Source: Sphingomonadales bacterium Ga0077559 (GTDB lineage: Bacteria > Pseudomonadota > Alphaproteobacteria > Sphingomonadales > Sphingomonadaceae). Taken from it: a stretch of DNA of 57,310 nt. Shown here piece by piece: positions 18,400-28,116 of this stretch. The DNA lies in contig LNFK01000052.1 in assembly GCA_001464315.1 (NCBI GenBank), positions 1 through 57,310 of the forward strand, written 5' to 3'. Numbering within the stretch: the stretch's first letter is position 1; every line of letters begins with the position of its first letter. Made by a program: the position numbers and the translations under genes. The notes under the pieces are model-generated. The model was not told where the DNA came from. It saw nothing but the letters and a program-made list of their open reading frames with translations, and ran no database searches.

Positions 18400-21048
18400 A
18401 TGAAATCGATTCACATGCTGCTTGCCAGCGTAGCGGTGCTTGTCGCGCCGACCACTGCCGCATTTGCCCAAGAAGGCGAAGTCGCTACCGGCTCTGCGCA
18501 GGATACAACCGTTACCCAAGACCAGACTGCCACCGAACAAGGTGGTGCTGTCGAAGAAGAATATTCAGACAATGAAATCATTGTCAGCGCGACACGCCGT
18601 GACCAGGCCGCACAGGACGTGCCGCTGGCCGTTAGCGTTGTCGGCGGCGAGCAGCTTGCCAATGCCGGTGTAGTCGACATTCGCGGCATTCAGCAGCTTG
18701 CGCCTTCGTTGAAGACGACCACCGGCCAGTCGTCGGCGACCGGCGCTGTTCTGTCGATCCGCGGTATCGGTACTGCTGGCGATAACCCCGGTTTTGAACC
18801 TGCCGTCGGTGTGTTCATTGATGGCGTTTTCCGTTCGCGCGCTGGTGTGGCACTTGCCGAACTGCCGCCAATCGAGCGCGTCGAAGTCTTGCGCGGACCG
18901 CAGGGCACATTGTTTGGCCGCAACACCTCGGCTGGGGCGCTCAACATCACCACCCAAAAGCCAAAGTTTGAATTCGGCGGTTATGTCGAGGGCAGCTATG
19001 GCAATCTTGACGAAATCGAAGTCAAGGCTGGCGTGACCGGACCTGTATCCGAATTACTCGCGGTGCGTCTCGATGGCGGCTATCACAAGCGTGACGGTTA
19101 CATCACCGACGTCAACAGCGGCAACAAGATAAACAATATCGACCGCTATTTCGTTCGCGGTCAGGCGTTGTTCGAAAATGAAGACGTCAGCTTCCGCTTC
19201 ATCGGCGATTACGCGAAAACCGACGAAGTATGCTGCGGTGCGGTCAATACGCTAAGCGGCCTGTCGATTTTTCCCGGTATCGACGCGACCAGCAATTCGG
19301 CGCTCGCGCTGGTTGCGACCAATATCATCAATGGTTTTGCAGGTGTTCCCGCTTTCGGTGGGACTGCTGGCACCGTCGGTATTCCTGCATATACCAAGGG
19401 CAGCCGCCGCATGGCAGTGACGCCGGGCCGCGATTTGTCCGAAAGTGTCAAGGAATGGGGCGTTTCGGGCGAGCTCAACTGGGATCTGGGCGGTGCGAAC
19501 CTGACCTCGATCACGGCTTATCGTGACTGGGACGCGCGGCGTAACCAAGACATCGATTTCTCGGGCCTAGACCGTGCCTATCGTGACAACTATCGCACCG
19601 GTATCAAGGATTTCACGCAGGAAATCCGGCTTCAGGGTACAGCGTTCAACGACAGCGTCGATTGGCTCGTTGGCGGATTTTACCTGAACGAAAAACTGAC
19701 GCTGAACGACACTGTGCGATTCGGCAACCAGGCCGACCAATATGTCGATGGCGTGATCCGCGAATTGACACGCAGTGCGGCATTGCCGTCTGGCCTGCAA
19801 TTGTTCGGTACGCTTGGCCCGGCAACGCCGTTGTTCGGTCAGGTAGCCTTGGCGTCCAACCCGGCGCTGTTAGCGGCTGCCTTGGCGAACCCCGCCTTGC
19901 TGGCACAGTTCAACAGCCCGCTTCCGCGCACGCCAAATGGTGCCGGTCAGCAGGATGATGCGTATAAGGTGGACACTCAGGCTTTCGCCGCGTTCACGCA
20001 CAACATCATCAACTTCACCGACAATCTGTCGCTGACGCTTGGTCTTCGGTATAATCACGAAACCAAGGATATCGATACCAATCTGACGTCGGTGGTTCCA
20101 GCTTGCTCGTTCTTCCAGAATCCGGGCACCGCGACCTATCGTGCGGCGTTGCAATCGGCCGGGTTGCTTAACTCGGCGTTCTTGCTGACTTGCAACCCAA
20201 CGGTGAACAGCGAATTCAATGGCGCCCGTTCGGACAGCCGTTCGGAAAGCGAATTCACTGGTACAGCCAAGCTGTCGTTCAAGGTGAATGACGATATCCT
20301 CGTCTATGGCGGCTATGATCGCGGCTATAAATCGGGCGGGTACAATCTCGACCGGGGCAGCTTCGACTCGGTCATCCTCGGCGGTGACGGCGCGCAGATG
20401 AGCGATCTTGAATTCGGCAATGAAACCGTTGATGCCTATGAAATCGGCCTGAAGACCAACTTCACCCGCCAGTTCCAGTTCAACGCTTCGTTATTCTATT
20501 CGGATTTCAAAGGTTACCAATCGAACCGTTTCCTTGGAAACAGCTTCGTCGTATTGAACTATGACAAGCTTGTATCGAAGGGTATCGAGCTCGAAAGCAT
20601 CATTCGTCCGCATCCGGATTTGGCGTTTAACCTCGGCTACACCTATGTTAATGCCAAGGTTACCGATCCGCTCGCAGGCGCTGACAATGGCCGTCAGGCA
20701 TCGAACCAGCCAAAGCACACGATTACCGGTGCGATGACCTGGACGCCTGAAATCACCGCTGGCGTTAACGGTCTGTTCCATGCAGATTTCCGGGTGAACA
20801 GCGATGCTTTCCCATTGAACGATCCACTGGCGCGTCGCTTTACCGCGAATGACGGCTTTGGCATCGTTAACTTGCGCGCCGGCGTGAACTTCGGCGATGG
20901 TAAATACAGCATCGAAGGATATGTCGAAAATCTGTTCGACACCTATTATAACATCACCGCCTTCCCGATTCCGGAACAGGGCAACAGCTTTGCAGTTTAC
21001 CCTTCGCCTCCGCGCTTTTACGGCGTGAAGGTCGGAGCTAAATTCTAA
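18400..21048 (+). CDS. TonB-dependent outer-membrane receptor
   Basis: An 882-residue outer-membrane receptor for active uptake of a ligand with energy from TonB-ExbBD. It has a signal peptide (MKSIHMLLASVAVLVAPTTA, cut after AFA), a linker, a TonB-box-like EIIVSATRRDQAAQDVPLAV, a plug domain (RGIGTAGDNPGFEPAVGVFI, PQGTLFGRNTSAGALNITT) and a long beta-barrel ending in FYGVKVGAKF with the typical terminal Phe. This plug style is common in sphingomonad receptors for plant or aromatic compounds and siderophores; the ligand cannot be told. No partner gene is adjacent. A strong terminator follows. Three palindromes lie upstream and suggest regulation. Confidence 0.93.
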   Translation: MKSIHMLLASVAVLVAPTTAAFAQEGEVATGSAQDTTVTQDQTATEQGGAVEEEYSDNEIIVSATRRDQAAQDVPLAVSVVGGEQLANAGVVDIRGIQQLAPSLKTTTGQSSATGAVLSIRGIGTAGDNPGFEPAVGVFIDGVFRSRAGVALAELPPIERVEVLRGPQGTLFGRNTSAGALNITTQKPKFEFGGYVEGSYGNLDEIEVKAGVTGPVSELLAVRLDGGYHKRDGYITDVNSGNKINNIDRYFVRGQALFENEDVSFRFIGDYAKTDEVCCGAVNTLSGLSIFPGIDATSNSALALVATNIINGFAGVPAFGGTAGTVGIPAYTKGSRRMAVTPGRDLSESVKEWGVSGELNWDLGGANLTSITAYRDWDARRNQDIDFSGLDRAYRDNYRTGIKDFTQEIRLQGTAFNDSVDWLVGGFYLNEKLTLNDTVRFGNQADQYVDGVIRELTRSAALPSGLQLFGTLGPATPLFGQVALASNPALLAAALANPALLAQFNSPLPRTPNGAGQQDDAYKVDTQAFAAFTHNIINFTDNLSLTLGLRYNHETKDIDTNLTSVVPACSFFQNPGTATYRAALQSAGLLNSAFLLTCNPTVNSEFNGARSDSRSESEFTGTAKLSFKVNDDILVYGGYDRGYKSGGYNLDRGSFDSVILGGDGAQMSDLEFGNETVDAYEIGLKTNFTRQFQFNASLFYSDFKGYQSNRFLGNSFVVLNYDKLVSKGIELESIIRPHPDLAFNLGYTYVNAKVTDPLAGADNGRQASNQPKHTITGAMTWTPEITAGVNGLFHADFRVNSDAFPLNDPLARRFTANDGFGIVNLRAGVNFGDGKYSIEGYVENLFDTYYNITAFPIPEQGNSFAVYPSPPRFYGVKVGAKF

Positions 21049-21070
21049 GCACTCATAGAATTGGTTTTGG

Positions 21071-21112
21071 AAAAGGGCCGGAGCGTGAAAATGCTCCGGC
21101 CCTTTTCTTTTG
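21071..21112 (+). terminator. Rho-independent terminator after TonB receptor
   Basis: A perfect 14-bp stem, AAAAGGGCCGGAGC (21071-21084) pairing with GCTCCGGCCCTTTT (21093-21106), has an 8-base loop and continues into a T-rich tail. It ends the receptor transcript 23 bases after its stop. Confidence 0.92.
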
Positions 21113-21151
21113 TGCAAAGTCCGTTAGCGTGTTGGTTTAGAGGGAACAGGC

Positions 21152-22459
21152 ATGCGCCATATCGCGATCATCGGGTCAGGTCCTGCGGGCTATTACACCG
21201 CCGAGGCTGCACAGAAGAAGTTTGGCGATGATGTGCGCATCGATATCATCGACCGTCTGCCGGTACCCTTCGGACTGATCCGCTTTGGCGTCGCGCCAGA
21301 CCATCAGTCGATCAAGGCGGTTTCAGACCGCTATGAAAAAGTGGCGCTTTCGGAAAATGTTCGTTTTGTTGGCAACGTCACGGTGGGCAAGGATGTCAGA
21401 ATCGACGAATTGCAATCGCTATATGACGCTGTGATACTTGCGACAGGCGCACCCAATGACCGCAAGCTTGATATACCAGGAGCGGACCTCCCGGGTGTTT
21501 TAGGCAGCGCGGCCTTTGTCGGCTGGTACAACGGTCACCCCGATTTTGCGGACCATGAACCGCCACTTGGTGGCAAACATGTCGTCGTGATCGGCAACGG
21601 CAACGTCGCGCTAGATGTGGCGCGAATATTGTCGAAGACGCGCGCCGAATTTGGCGGGTCTGACATCGTGGGCCACGCGCTCGAGATGCTTGAGCATTCG
21701 CGCATTGAGGAAATAACGATCCTAGGCCGCCGTGGCCCGCATCAGATCGCCATGACGCCCAAGGAATTGGGCGAACTGGCAAATCTGGAACGCGCGACAC
21801 CGCGGGTTGAAAGCGATGATTTACCCGATATTCGCGAGGATGCCTTGCTTGAACCCGGAATGCGCAAATCCGTGACGCATTTGCGCGAATTCGCCGCGAT
21901 TCCCGAAAGTTTTCGCGCCGACAAGCAGATCAGCATCAATTTCGATTTTTTTGCAGGGCCTATAGCCATTGAAGGCGATGGCAAAGTTGAACGCGTCATC
22001 GTAGAGCGCACGAGCCTTGATGACCGGCTGCGCAGCATCGGCACGGGTGAAACCTATGCGCTTGATTGTTCCCTGGTCATCAGCTGTATTGGCTATCAGA
22101 CGCCGTCGATTGAAGGCGTGCCTTATGAACATGGACGAGGGCGCTTCGCCAATGTCGAGGGCCGGATATTGCCGGGGTTGTATTGCGTCGGCTGGGCACG
22201 GCGCGGGCCTTCGGGGACCATCGGCACCAACCGGCCCGATGGCTATAATATTATCGATGCTGTCGCTGAGGATATGCGGGGGGGCGAGGGAAAAAGTGGT
22301 CGCCCCGGGCTCAATGCTTTGCTCGAAAAGCGCGGCGTTCAGGTTGTGACTTTCAGCGACTGGAAAAAGATCGAGGAGGCCGAAATCGCAAGAGCCCGCG
22401 AAGGGGCGCCACGCGAGAAATTTGTCCGGATTGAGGATATGATCGCCGCTGGCGGCTAA
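21152..22459 (+). CDS. Ferredoxin/adrenodoxin-type NADP+ reductase (FprA-like)
   Basis: A 435-residue FAD flavoprotein of the adrenodoxin reductase/FprA family. It passes electrons from NADPH to ferredoxins, often for cytochrome P450s. It has the FAD motif IIGSGPAGYYTAEAA at the N-terminus, RLPVPFGLIRFGVAPDHQ, the NADPH motif VVVIGNGNVALDVARIL (about 145), ITILGRRGPHQIAMTPKEL, and GWARRGPSGTIGTNRPDGYN near the C-terminus. No ferredoxin or P450 gene is in the window. The stop abuts, without overlap, the stop of the convergent RNase H-like gene. Confidence 0.93.
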   Translation: MRHIAIIGSGPAGYYTAEAAQKKFGDDVRIDIIDRLPVPFGLIRFGVAPDHQSIKAVSDRYEKVALSENVRFVGNVTVGKDVRIDELQSLYDAVILATGAPNDRKLDIPGADLPGVLGSAAFVGWYNGHPDFADHEPPLGGKHVVVIGNGNVALDVARILSKTRAEFGGSDIVGHALEMLEHSRIEEITILGRRGPHQIAMTPKELGELANLERATPRVESDDLPDIREDALLEPGMRKSVTHLREFAAIPESFRADKQISINFDFFAGPIAIEGDGKVERVIVERTSLDDRLRSIGTGETYALDCSLVISCIGYQTPSIEGVPYEHGRGRFANVEGRILPGLYCVGWARRGPSGTIGTNRPDGYNIIDAVAEDMRGGEGKSGRPGLNALLEKRGVQVVTFSDWKKIEEAEIARAREGAPREKFVRIEDMIAAGG

Positions 22460-22843
22460 TCACCTATGCATTTGGGCAAGCGCAATTCCCGCCAGATTTT
22501 GATTGCGGGGAGTTTTGCGGATTTTGATGCGATCGAAACGGCAAGAGATTGATTGAAACCGGGCAAGATGCGCTTGGAAATCGGCGTTTCGGCAATTGGC
22601 GGTACCGTTTGCCTGACTAACCACCAACGCAGAATCACCGAGCATCACAATGTCACGCGCGCCAATAGCTTTTGCGATTTCCGCAGCATGGATTAAAGCA
22701 AGCCATTCGGCATCATTGTTGGTTCCGTATCCGACATTGCTGTTGATATACGTCACCCCGCGCGCAACCACCGCCGTTTCCATGTTGCCGGGATTGGGTC
22801 GGCATCCGCCGTCGAAGAATATTTTAAGCGCATTTGTTTGCAT
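22460..22843 (-). CDS. RNase H-like protein with an altered fourth catalytic position
   Basis: A small RNase HI-fold protein, 127 residues from the ATG at 22843 (MQTNALKIFFDGGCRPNPGN). Three catalytic acids can be placed: Asp in FFDGG, Glu in NNDAEWLALIHA and Asp in LGDSALVVSQ. The fourth Asp, expected in an N..AD.LA motif near the C-terminus, is replaced: the sequence there is NQNLAGIALAQ, with Gly. Activity on RNA/DNA hybrids is therefore uncertain. The frame is open to 22888 with other possible starts (MIMMTKLRD...), but the fold begins just after 22843. The real start is not settled because no clear ribosome binding site is visible. Confidence 0.75.
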   Translation of the reverse strand: MQTNALKIFFDGGCRPNPGNMETAVVARGVTYINSNVGYGTNNDAEWLALIHAAEIAKAIGARDIVMLGDSALVVSQANGTANCRNADFQAHLARFQSISCRFDRIKIRKTPRNQNLAGIALAQMHR

Positions 22844-22939
22844 ATCACAAGCCGTCGCCGAATCTCGGAGCTTTGTCATCATAATCACATCAAATCCGCC
22901 TTAAGGCAGGGAATCTCATGCACAGAAGGGCAGCCGTTT

Positions 22940-23617
22940 ATGATCAATCAGATAGGTATCATTACCGGAGTCGATGCCGAGGCGGCCGCGCTTTTTCCGG
23001 GTCAAAGCGCAGATGGCGAGCCGCTGCATGGCTTTTTGGTGCGTCAGGTGAAGCATGCCGGCAAGCATATCGCGATTACCTGCAGCGGCATTGGCAAGGT
23101 AAATGCGGCGATGGCGGCGATGATGCTCGCCGAACATTATCAAGTCGATTTGTTAATTGTTGTCGGAACCGCGGGCAAATTAAGCAATGTCGAAGGCGAA
23201 TGTTTCCAGATAGTCGAGGCCGTGCAGGGCGATTACGGCGCGTCCCGGCATGACCGGTTCGCGCATTATACCGCTGGTGCCTGGCCAATTGGCGAAGCGC
23301 ATGTCGAGCCTTTCCGCGCGAGAACGATGCCCGATGTTGGCTTACCCAAAGTGCGGATTATCAGCGGCGACAGTTTTGTTGAAAATCCCGATCATGGCAG
23401 GCGTTTGTACGAAGCACTTGGCGGCGACCTGATCGATATGGAAACCGCAGCGGTTGCGCAGGCCGCCTCGCGGATGGACCTGCCGTGGGCCGCAATCAAG
23501 GCGACGACCGATAATGCTGATGGCAATAGCGGCGGAGATTTCCAGAGCAATCTGAAACGCGGTGCGCGATTGGCAGCCGATGCCGCCGAACGGATGATTG
23601 CCGCGCTTCCTGCTTAA
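22940..23617 (+). CDS. mtnN: 5'-methylthioadenosine/S-adenosylhomocysteine nucleosidase
   Basis: A 225-residue purine nucleoside phosphorylase-fold enzyme. It cleaves MTA and SAH to adenine and a thioribose, recycling methionine and clearing the SAH inhibitor. Family marks are GIITGVDAEAAALF at the N-terminus, CSGIGKVNAAMAAMMLAEHY, VVGTAGKL, IISGDSFVEN, the substrate-binding DLIDMETAAVAQAA and the catalytic region WAAIKATTDNADGN. The start at 22940 (MINQIGIITG) has AGAAGGG 10 bases upstream; the longer frame from 22838 is not credible. Its TAA interlocks with the stop of the convergent DUF445 gene (TTAA). Specificity within the nucleosidase family is inferred. Confidence 0.85.
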   Translation: MINQIGIITGVDAEAAALFPGQSADGEPLHGFLVRQVKHAGKHIAITCSGIGKVNAAMAAMMLAEHYQVDLLIVVGTAGKLSNVEGECFQIVEAVQGDYGASRHDRFAHYTAGAWPIGEAHVEPFRARTMPDVGLPKVRIISGDSFVENPDHGRRLYEALGGDLIDMETAAVAQAASRMDLPWAAIKATTDNADGNSGGDFQSNLKRGARLAADAAERMIAALPA

Positions 23618-24894
23618 ATCCACAACCCTACCGCGTGGATGACGATCCCGGCCATGCCGCCAACCAGCGTGCCGTTGATGCGGATGAACTGCAAGTCGCT
23701 GCCAACAGCATTTTCGACACGGTCAGTGAGTGTCGAGGCATCCCAGCCCTTGATTGTTTCGGACACCAAAGCGACGATATTGTCGCCGTAATTTTCGGTG
23801 GTGCCGACAATCGCGCGGCGGGCGAAGCGGTTGATCTGGTGCTTGAGCCGTGCATCGTCTTGCAGCGTGCTCCCAAGCTTGATGAGCGCATCGCCGAAGC
23901 TGCCCGCCAGTGCCGCATCGGGGTTACGTGCAGCCTTAAGAAGTCCGGCGCGGCCTTGATCCCACAGGCTGTTGATCCATTTGCTCATCGCCGGATTGTC
24001 GAGCAACTGGCCTTTCCAATGCGCGACTTTCGCTTGCAGCTCCTTGTCATGACGCAAATCATGCGCGAGGCTGGCAAGGCCTTCTTCGCCCTTTTCGCGT
24101 AAGGGATGGTCGGGGTCTGCGGCCATATCGTGCAATAATTTGGTGAGGCCATTGACGATTGCGTCTGCGAGCCGGTCATCAAGGCCGGTCCAGCGCATGA
24201 TGGTGTTCGCACGCTCTTCGACCATCGCGCGGATGAGATGTTCGTTGGCCTCGAGCGTTTTCGATGCCCATTTGATGATCCCGTCGAGCACCGGGACATG
24301 CCGCCGCTCCTTGATCATCGCCGTCAGGAGTTGTCCTAGCAACGGCGCGATATCAAGCTTGTCGAGTTGCTGGCGGATCGCGCCCTTGGCAACACCGCCA
24401 AGGCGTTCGTCGTCGAGCGCGGCGATTATGTCGCCCAGTAGCCGTGATGCCCCCATGCGCATTCGGCCTTCGCCGCCAGCTGGTGCGCTTAGGAATTTGC
24501 CCATTGCGCCTGCCACATCCATGCGCTGGACACGGCGGGCGACGACTTTGGTAGTCAGGAAATTGGTCCGAAGGAAATTCGCCAGCGTCCGGCCAAGGCG
24601 TTCCTTGTTATTCGGGATAATTGCCGTGTGCGGTATAGGGATGCCTAATGGATGGCGGAACAACGCAGTTACTGCAAACCAGTCGGCCAGACCGCCAACC
24701 ATGCCCGCCTCGGCAAAAGCGCGCAGAAAGCCCCAATGGGCGGCGTAGCGCGTTTCCATATAATTGCCCGCGACGAATAACACCGCCATGAATGCTAGCA
24801 AACCTGTCGCAATAATCCGCATCTGGCGCAGCTCGGCGTCGCGCTCTGCGTAACGGGTCTTTTCGGACTGCCCCAGTTGATTGGTCGACTTCAC
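23614..24894 (-). CDS. DUF445 family membrane protein
   Basis: A 426-residue protein with one hydrophobic segment near the N-terminus (MRIIATGLLAFMAVLFVAGN) and one at the end (INGTLVGGMAGIVIHAVGLW), with a long helical region between. DUF445 marks are GMVGGLADWFAVTALFRHPL, IPIPHTAIIPNNKERLGRTL and a late SDLQFIRINGTLVGG. The function is unknown; the ends probably sit in the inner membrane with the helical middle in the periplasm. The annotated start is GTG at 24894. A start nearer the first membrane helix is possible. Confidence 0.9.
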   Translation of the reverse strand: MKSTNQLGQSEKTRYAERDAELRQMRIIATGLLAFMAVLFVAGNYMETRYAAHWGFLRAFAEAGMVGGLADWFAVTALFRHPLGIPIPHTAIIPNNKERLGRTLANFLRTNFLTTKVVARRVQRMDVAGAMGKFLSAPAGGEGRMRMGASRLLGDIIAALDDERLGGVAKGAIRQQLDKLDIAPLLGQLLTAMIKERRHVPVLDGIIKWASKTLEANEHLIRAMVEERANTIMRWTGLDDRLADAIVNGLTKLLHDMAADPDHPLREKGEEGLASLAHDLRHDKELQAKVAHWKGQLLDNPAMSKWINSLWDQGRAGLLKAARNPDAALAGSFGDALIKLGSTLQDDARLKHQINRFARRAIVGTTENYGDNIVALVSETIKGWDASTLTDRVENAVGSDLQFIRINGTLVGGMAGIVIHAVGLWI

Positions 24895-24942
24895 ACCAGC
24901 GCCTTAGCCAAGGCAGTCAGTGCTGCCAAGTGCAGGGTCATT

Positions 24943-27900
24943 TTATTCGGCAGGTTGCAAGCCGCCCAAATCGCCCTTGCCGTCGTCTTTAACGGGCTTT
25001 TTAACGGGCTTGGCGGGGGCCAGTTCGGCCTCGCCATGCTTGTCGGGGTCATAGGTCAGCAGCCGTTTACGCAGCCACGGTCCGACGCGCTTTTCAAAGC
25101 CATCGGCAAGGCTAAAACCTGCCGGGACGATAAGCAAAGTCAGCACTGTGGAGACGATAAGACCGCCGATCACGACAGTTCCCATCGGCGCACGCCACTG
25201 ACCGTCACCGCCAAGTGACAGTGCGGTTGGGATCATGCCTGCCGTCATCGCGACCGTGGTCATGACGATTGGCTGCGCGCGTTTGTGGCCGGCCTCCATA
25301 ATTGCCTGGAATTTGGGTACGCCGCGCGCCATTTCCTCAATTGCGAAATCAATCAGCAGGATCGAGTTTTTGGCAACGATGCCGAACAACATCAGCATGC
25401 CGATGAATACGGGCATTGAGATGGGCTGCTGCACGATGGCCAACGCCATTAATCCGCCCAAGGGTGCAAGCAGTAACGATCCCATGTTGACCAAAGGCGA
25501 CATGAAGCGGTGATAGAGTAGCACCAGTACTGCAAAAACCAGCAACGTTCCCGAGATCAGCGCAACCAAGAAGTCGCGCTGCATTTCGGCTTCCCACTCC
25601 TGACTACCGAAAGGTGCACGCGATACGCCGGTGGGCAGGTTGGTCATCACGGGTAGCTTGTTAATTGCAGCATCGGCGGTCGATGACACAACTCCTGGTG
25701 CAAAATCAGCTCCGACAAAAATGCGGAAATTCTGGTTGCGACGTTCGATCGACGTTGGCCCGGCACCGAAGCTGATGTCGGCAACGCGTGACAGCGGCAC
25801 CGAACCACCACTTGCGGTCTGCACCGGCAAGTTGCGAATGACATCAAGGCTCTGACGGCTTTCTTTGGCTAGCATGACGCGGATTGGTATTTGACGGTCG
25901 GACAGCGAGAATTTGGCGCTGTTTTGGTCGATATCACCCAATGTCGCGATACGGATCGTCTGGCTTAACGCAACAGTGGTCACGCCAAGCTGCGCCGCGA
26001 TATCGGTGCGCGGGGTAATCAGCAGTTCTGGACGCTGCAAATCGGCGGCAATGCGCGGTGAACGAACCTCCTTCAGGCCCTTCATCTGTTCAACCAAAGT
26101 CACTGCCGTCCGGTCAAGCGCCGCAGGGTCTGAACCTGACAGCATGACCGAGACATCGCGGCCCGAACCGCCACCGCCCGGCCCGAATGCCTGGAACGAA
26201 ACGCGCGCATCGGCAATTTGGCTTAACGCAGGGCCAAGGGCCTGTTCAAATTCCTGGCTTGTACGTTCGCGGTCTTTCTTGAGTGTGATGAAGATGCTGC
26301 CGCTGCCTTCGCGCACGCTTTGAAGCGCGGTGTTAACCTCCGGCTGGCGCTCAACGATTGCCGCAGCCTGATCGACAACAGCTTTGGTGCGATCGAGCGT
26401 GGTTCCGGGCACCATCTCGATTCGAACGCGGCTGAAATCCTGATTTCCGGTCGGGAAAAACTGTTTCGGGAGGACAACCATCAGCGCGATGGTCGCGGCC
26501 AAAGCCAGCACCCCGAGGCCCATCATCCAGCGACGATGTCCAAGCGACCATCGCAGAATTTTCATATAGCGGTCCATTAAAGCACCTTCACCATGTTCGG
26601 CAGTGCCCGAGGATTTTAGGAAATACGCAGCAATCATCGGCGTGATCATCCGTGCAACGGCAAGGCTCATTAGCACGGACGCCACAACGGTGAGGCCGAA
26701 ATTCTTGAAATATTGTCCGGCAACGCCGGGCATCAGGCCTACGGGCAAGAATACCGCGACAATCGAGAATGTGGTGGCAACGACGGCAAGGCCGATCTCA
26801 TCAGCAGCGTCGATCGATGCTTGGTAGGCGGATTTGCCCATCCGCATGTGGCGCACGATATTCTCGATTTCCACAATCGCGTCATCGACCAACACACCCG
26901 CGACCAGACCCAAGGCTAGGAGCGACATAGTGTTGAGCGTGAAGCCTAATAGGTCAAGGAACCAGAATGTCGGGATAGCCGAAAGCGGGATGGCGATGGC
27001 CGAAATAACCGTTGCGCGCCAGTCGCGTAGAAATAGGAACACGACAACGATGGCAAGCAACGCGCCTTCAATCATCGCCGCCATCGAGCTTTTATATTGG
27101 CCCTTGGTGTAATCGACGCTGTTGAAAAGCGTCGTGAATTTTATGCCCGGATTTTCCTTTTCGATCTCGGCCATTTTAATCGTGGCTTCGTCGAATACGC
27201 TGACGTCGGATGCACCCTTTGCGCGCGACATGCCGAAGGTAACGACCTGTTTGCCGCCTTCGAAAGCCATCGATTTCTGCTCGCTGAAGCCGTCGGTGAC
27301 TTCGGCAATGTCAGCCAATTTGATCGTGCGACCGCCACCAAGGCTGATCTGCGTTTCGCCCAAGGCAAATGCATTTTCGGCATTGCCAAGCACACGTACC
27401 GACTGGCGCGAACCGGCGATTTCGGACTGGCCGCCTGCTGCATTGACATTTTGCTGGCGCAGAACGCCGTTAACCTGCGCAGCGGTTACGCCAAGCGACT
27501 GCATTTTTGCAGGGTCAAGCACGACACGGATTTCTCTGGAGACGCCGCCGTTGCGGCTAACCGAGGCCATTCCTTCGACCGCAAGTAGGCGGCGCGCGAC
27601 GCTGTCATCGACGAACCAGCTCAACTGTTCGAGCGTCATGTCGCTGGCTTCGACCGCGAAATAGGCGATAGGATCACTCGACGTCGCGACCTTGAAAATC
27701 TGCGGTTCCAATATGCCATCGGGCAGGTCGCTACGGATCTGGTCGACCGCGTTTTTGACTTCGCTCACTGCCGCATTGATATCGTCGCCGATTTCGAACT
27801 CGGCGCTGACCGTTGTGTTGCCCTCGGTCGCGCTGGCATCAATGTTTCGTACACCCTGCACGCTTCGAATCGCGCTCTCGACCTTTTGCGTAATCTGCGT

Positions 27901-28089
27901 GGTCATTTCGGATGGCGCGGCACCCGGCTGCGAAATGGAAACGACGACCACCGGAAATTCGATATCGGGGTCGTTTTGCACCTTCATGTTCATGAATGAC
28001 ATGACGCCCGCCAGCGTCAGCGCCAGGAACAAGACAATAGGAACCACGGGATTGCGGATCGACCATGCAGAAATATTACTAAAATTCAT
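24943..28089 (-). CDS. RND efflux pump, inner-membrane transporter (HAE1/AcrB-like)
   Basis: A 1048-residue proton-driven RND transporter with 12 membrane segments and two large periplasmic loops, as in AcrB/MexB. It begins MNFSNISAWSIRNPVVPIVL. It has the proton-relay Asp pair in VLVDDAIVEIENIVRHMRMG and the second-half VAKNSILLIDFAIEE. FPTGNQDFSRVRIEMVPGTT starts the second periplasmic loop. It follows the adaptor gene by 27 bp and shares its transcript. No outer-membrane channel or TetR-type regulator gene is adjacent, so a channel from elsewhere must complete the pump. Substrates are unknown. Confidence 0.93.
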   Translation of the reverse strand: MNFSNISAWSIRNPVVPIVLFLALTLAGVMSFMNMKVQNDPDIEFPVVVVSISQPGAAPSEMTTQITQKVESAIRSVQGVRNIDASATEGNTTVSAEFEIGDDINAAVSEVKNAVDQIRSDLPDGILEPQIFKVATSSDPIAYFAVEASDMTLEQLSWFVDDSVARRLLAVEGMASVSRNGGVSREIRVVLDPAKMQSLGVTAAQVNGVLRQQNVNAAGGQSEIAGSRQSVRVLGNAENAFALGETQISLGGGRTIKLADIAEVTDGFSEQKSMAFEGGKQVVTFGMSRAKGASDVSVFDEATIKMAEIEKENPGIKFTTLFNSVDYTKGQYKSSMAAMIEGALLAIVVVFLFLRDWRATVISAIAIPLSAIPTFWFLDLLGFTLNTMSLLALGLVAGVLVDDAIVEIENIVRHMRMGKSAYQASIDAADEIGLAVVATTFSIVAVFLPVGLMPGVAGQYFKNFGLTVVASVLMSLAVARMITPMIAAYFLKSSGTAEHGEGALMDRYMKILRWSLGHRRWMMGLGVLALAATIALMVVLPKQFFPTGNQDFSRVRIEMVPGTTLDRTKAVVDQAAAIVERQPEVNTALQSVREGSGSIFITLKKDRERTSQEFEQALGPALSQIADARVSFQAFGPGGGGSGRDVSVMLSGSDPAALDRTAVTLVEQMKGLKEVRSPRIAADLQRPELLITPRTDIAAQLGVTTVALSQTIRIATLGDIDQNSAKFSLSDRQIPIRVMLAKESRQSLDVIRNLPVQTASGGSVPLSRVADISFGAGPTSIERRNQNFRIFVGADFAPGVVSSTADAAINKLPVMTNLPTGVSRAPFGSQEWEAEMQRDFLVALISGTLLVFAVLVLLYHRFMSPLVNMGSLLLAPLGGLMALAIVQQPISMPVFIGMLMLFGIVAKNSILLIDFAIEEMARGVPKFQAIMEAGHKRAQPIVMTTVAMTAGMIPTALSLGGDGQWRAPMGTVVIGGLIVSTVLTLLIVPAGFSLADGFEKRVGPWLRKRLLTYDPDKHGEAELAPAKPVKKPVKDDGKGDLGGLQPAE

Positions 28090-28116
28090 GGGCTTGCGTC
28101 CCGTTGGTTATGCAAT

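Noticed and set aside
24895-24942. A weak hairpin after the RND operon
   Set aside because: The pairing near GCCTTGGCTAAGGC has no T tract on the needed strand, so I do not call a terminator.
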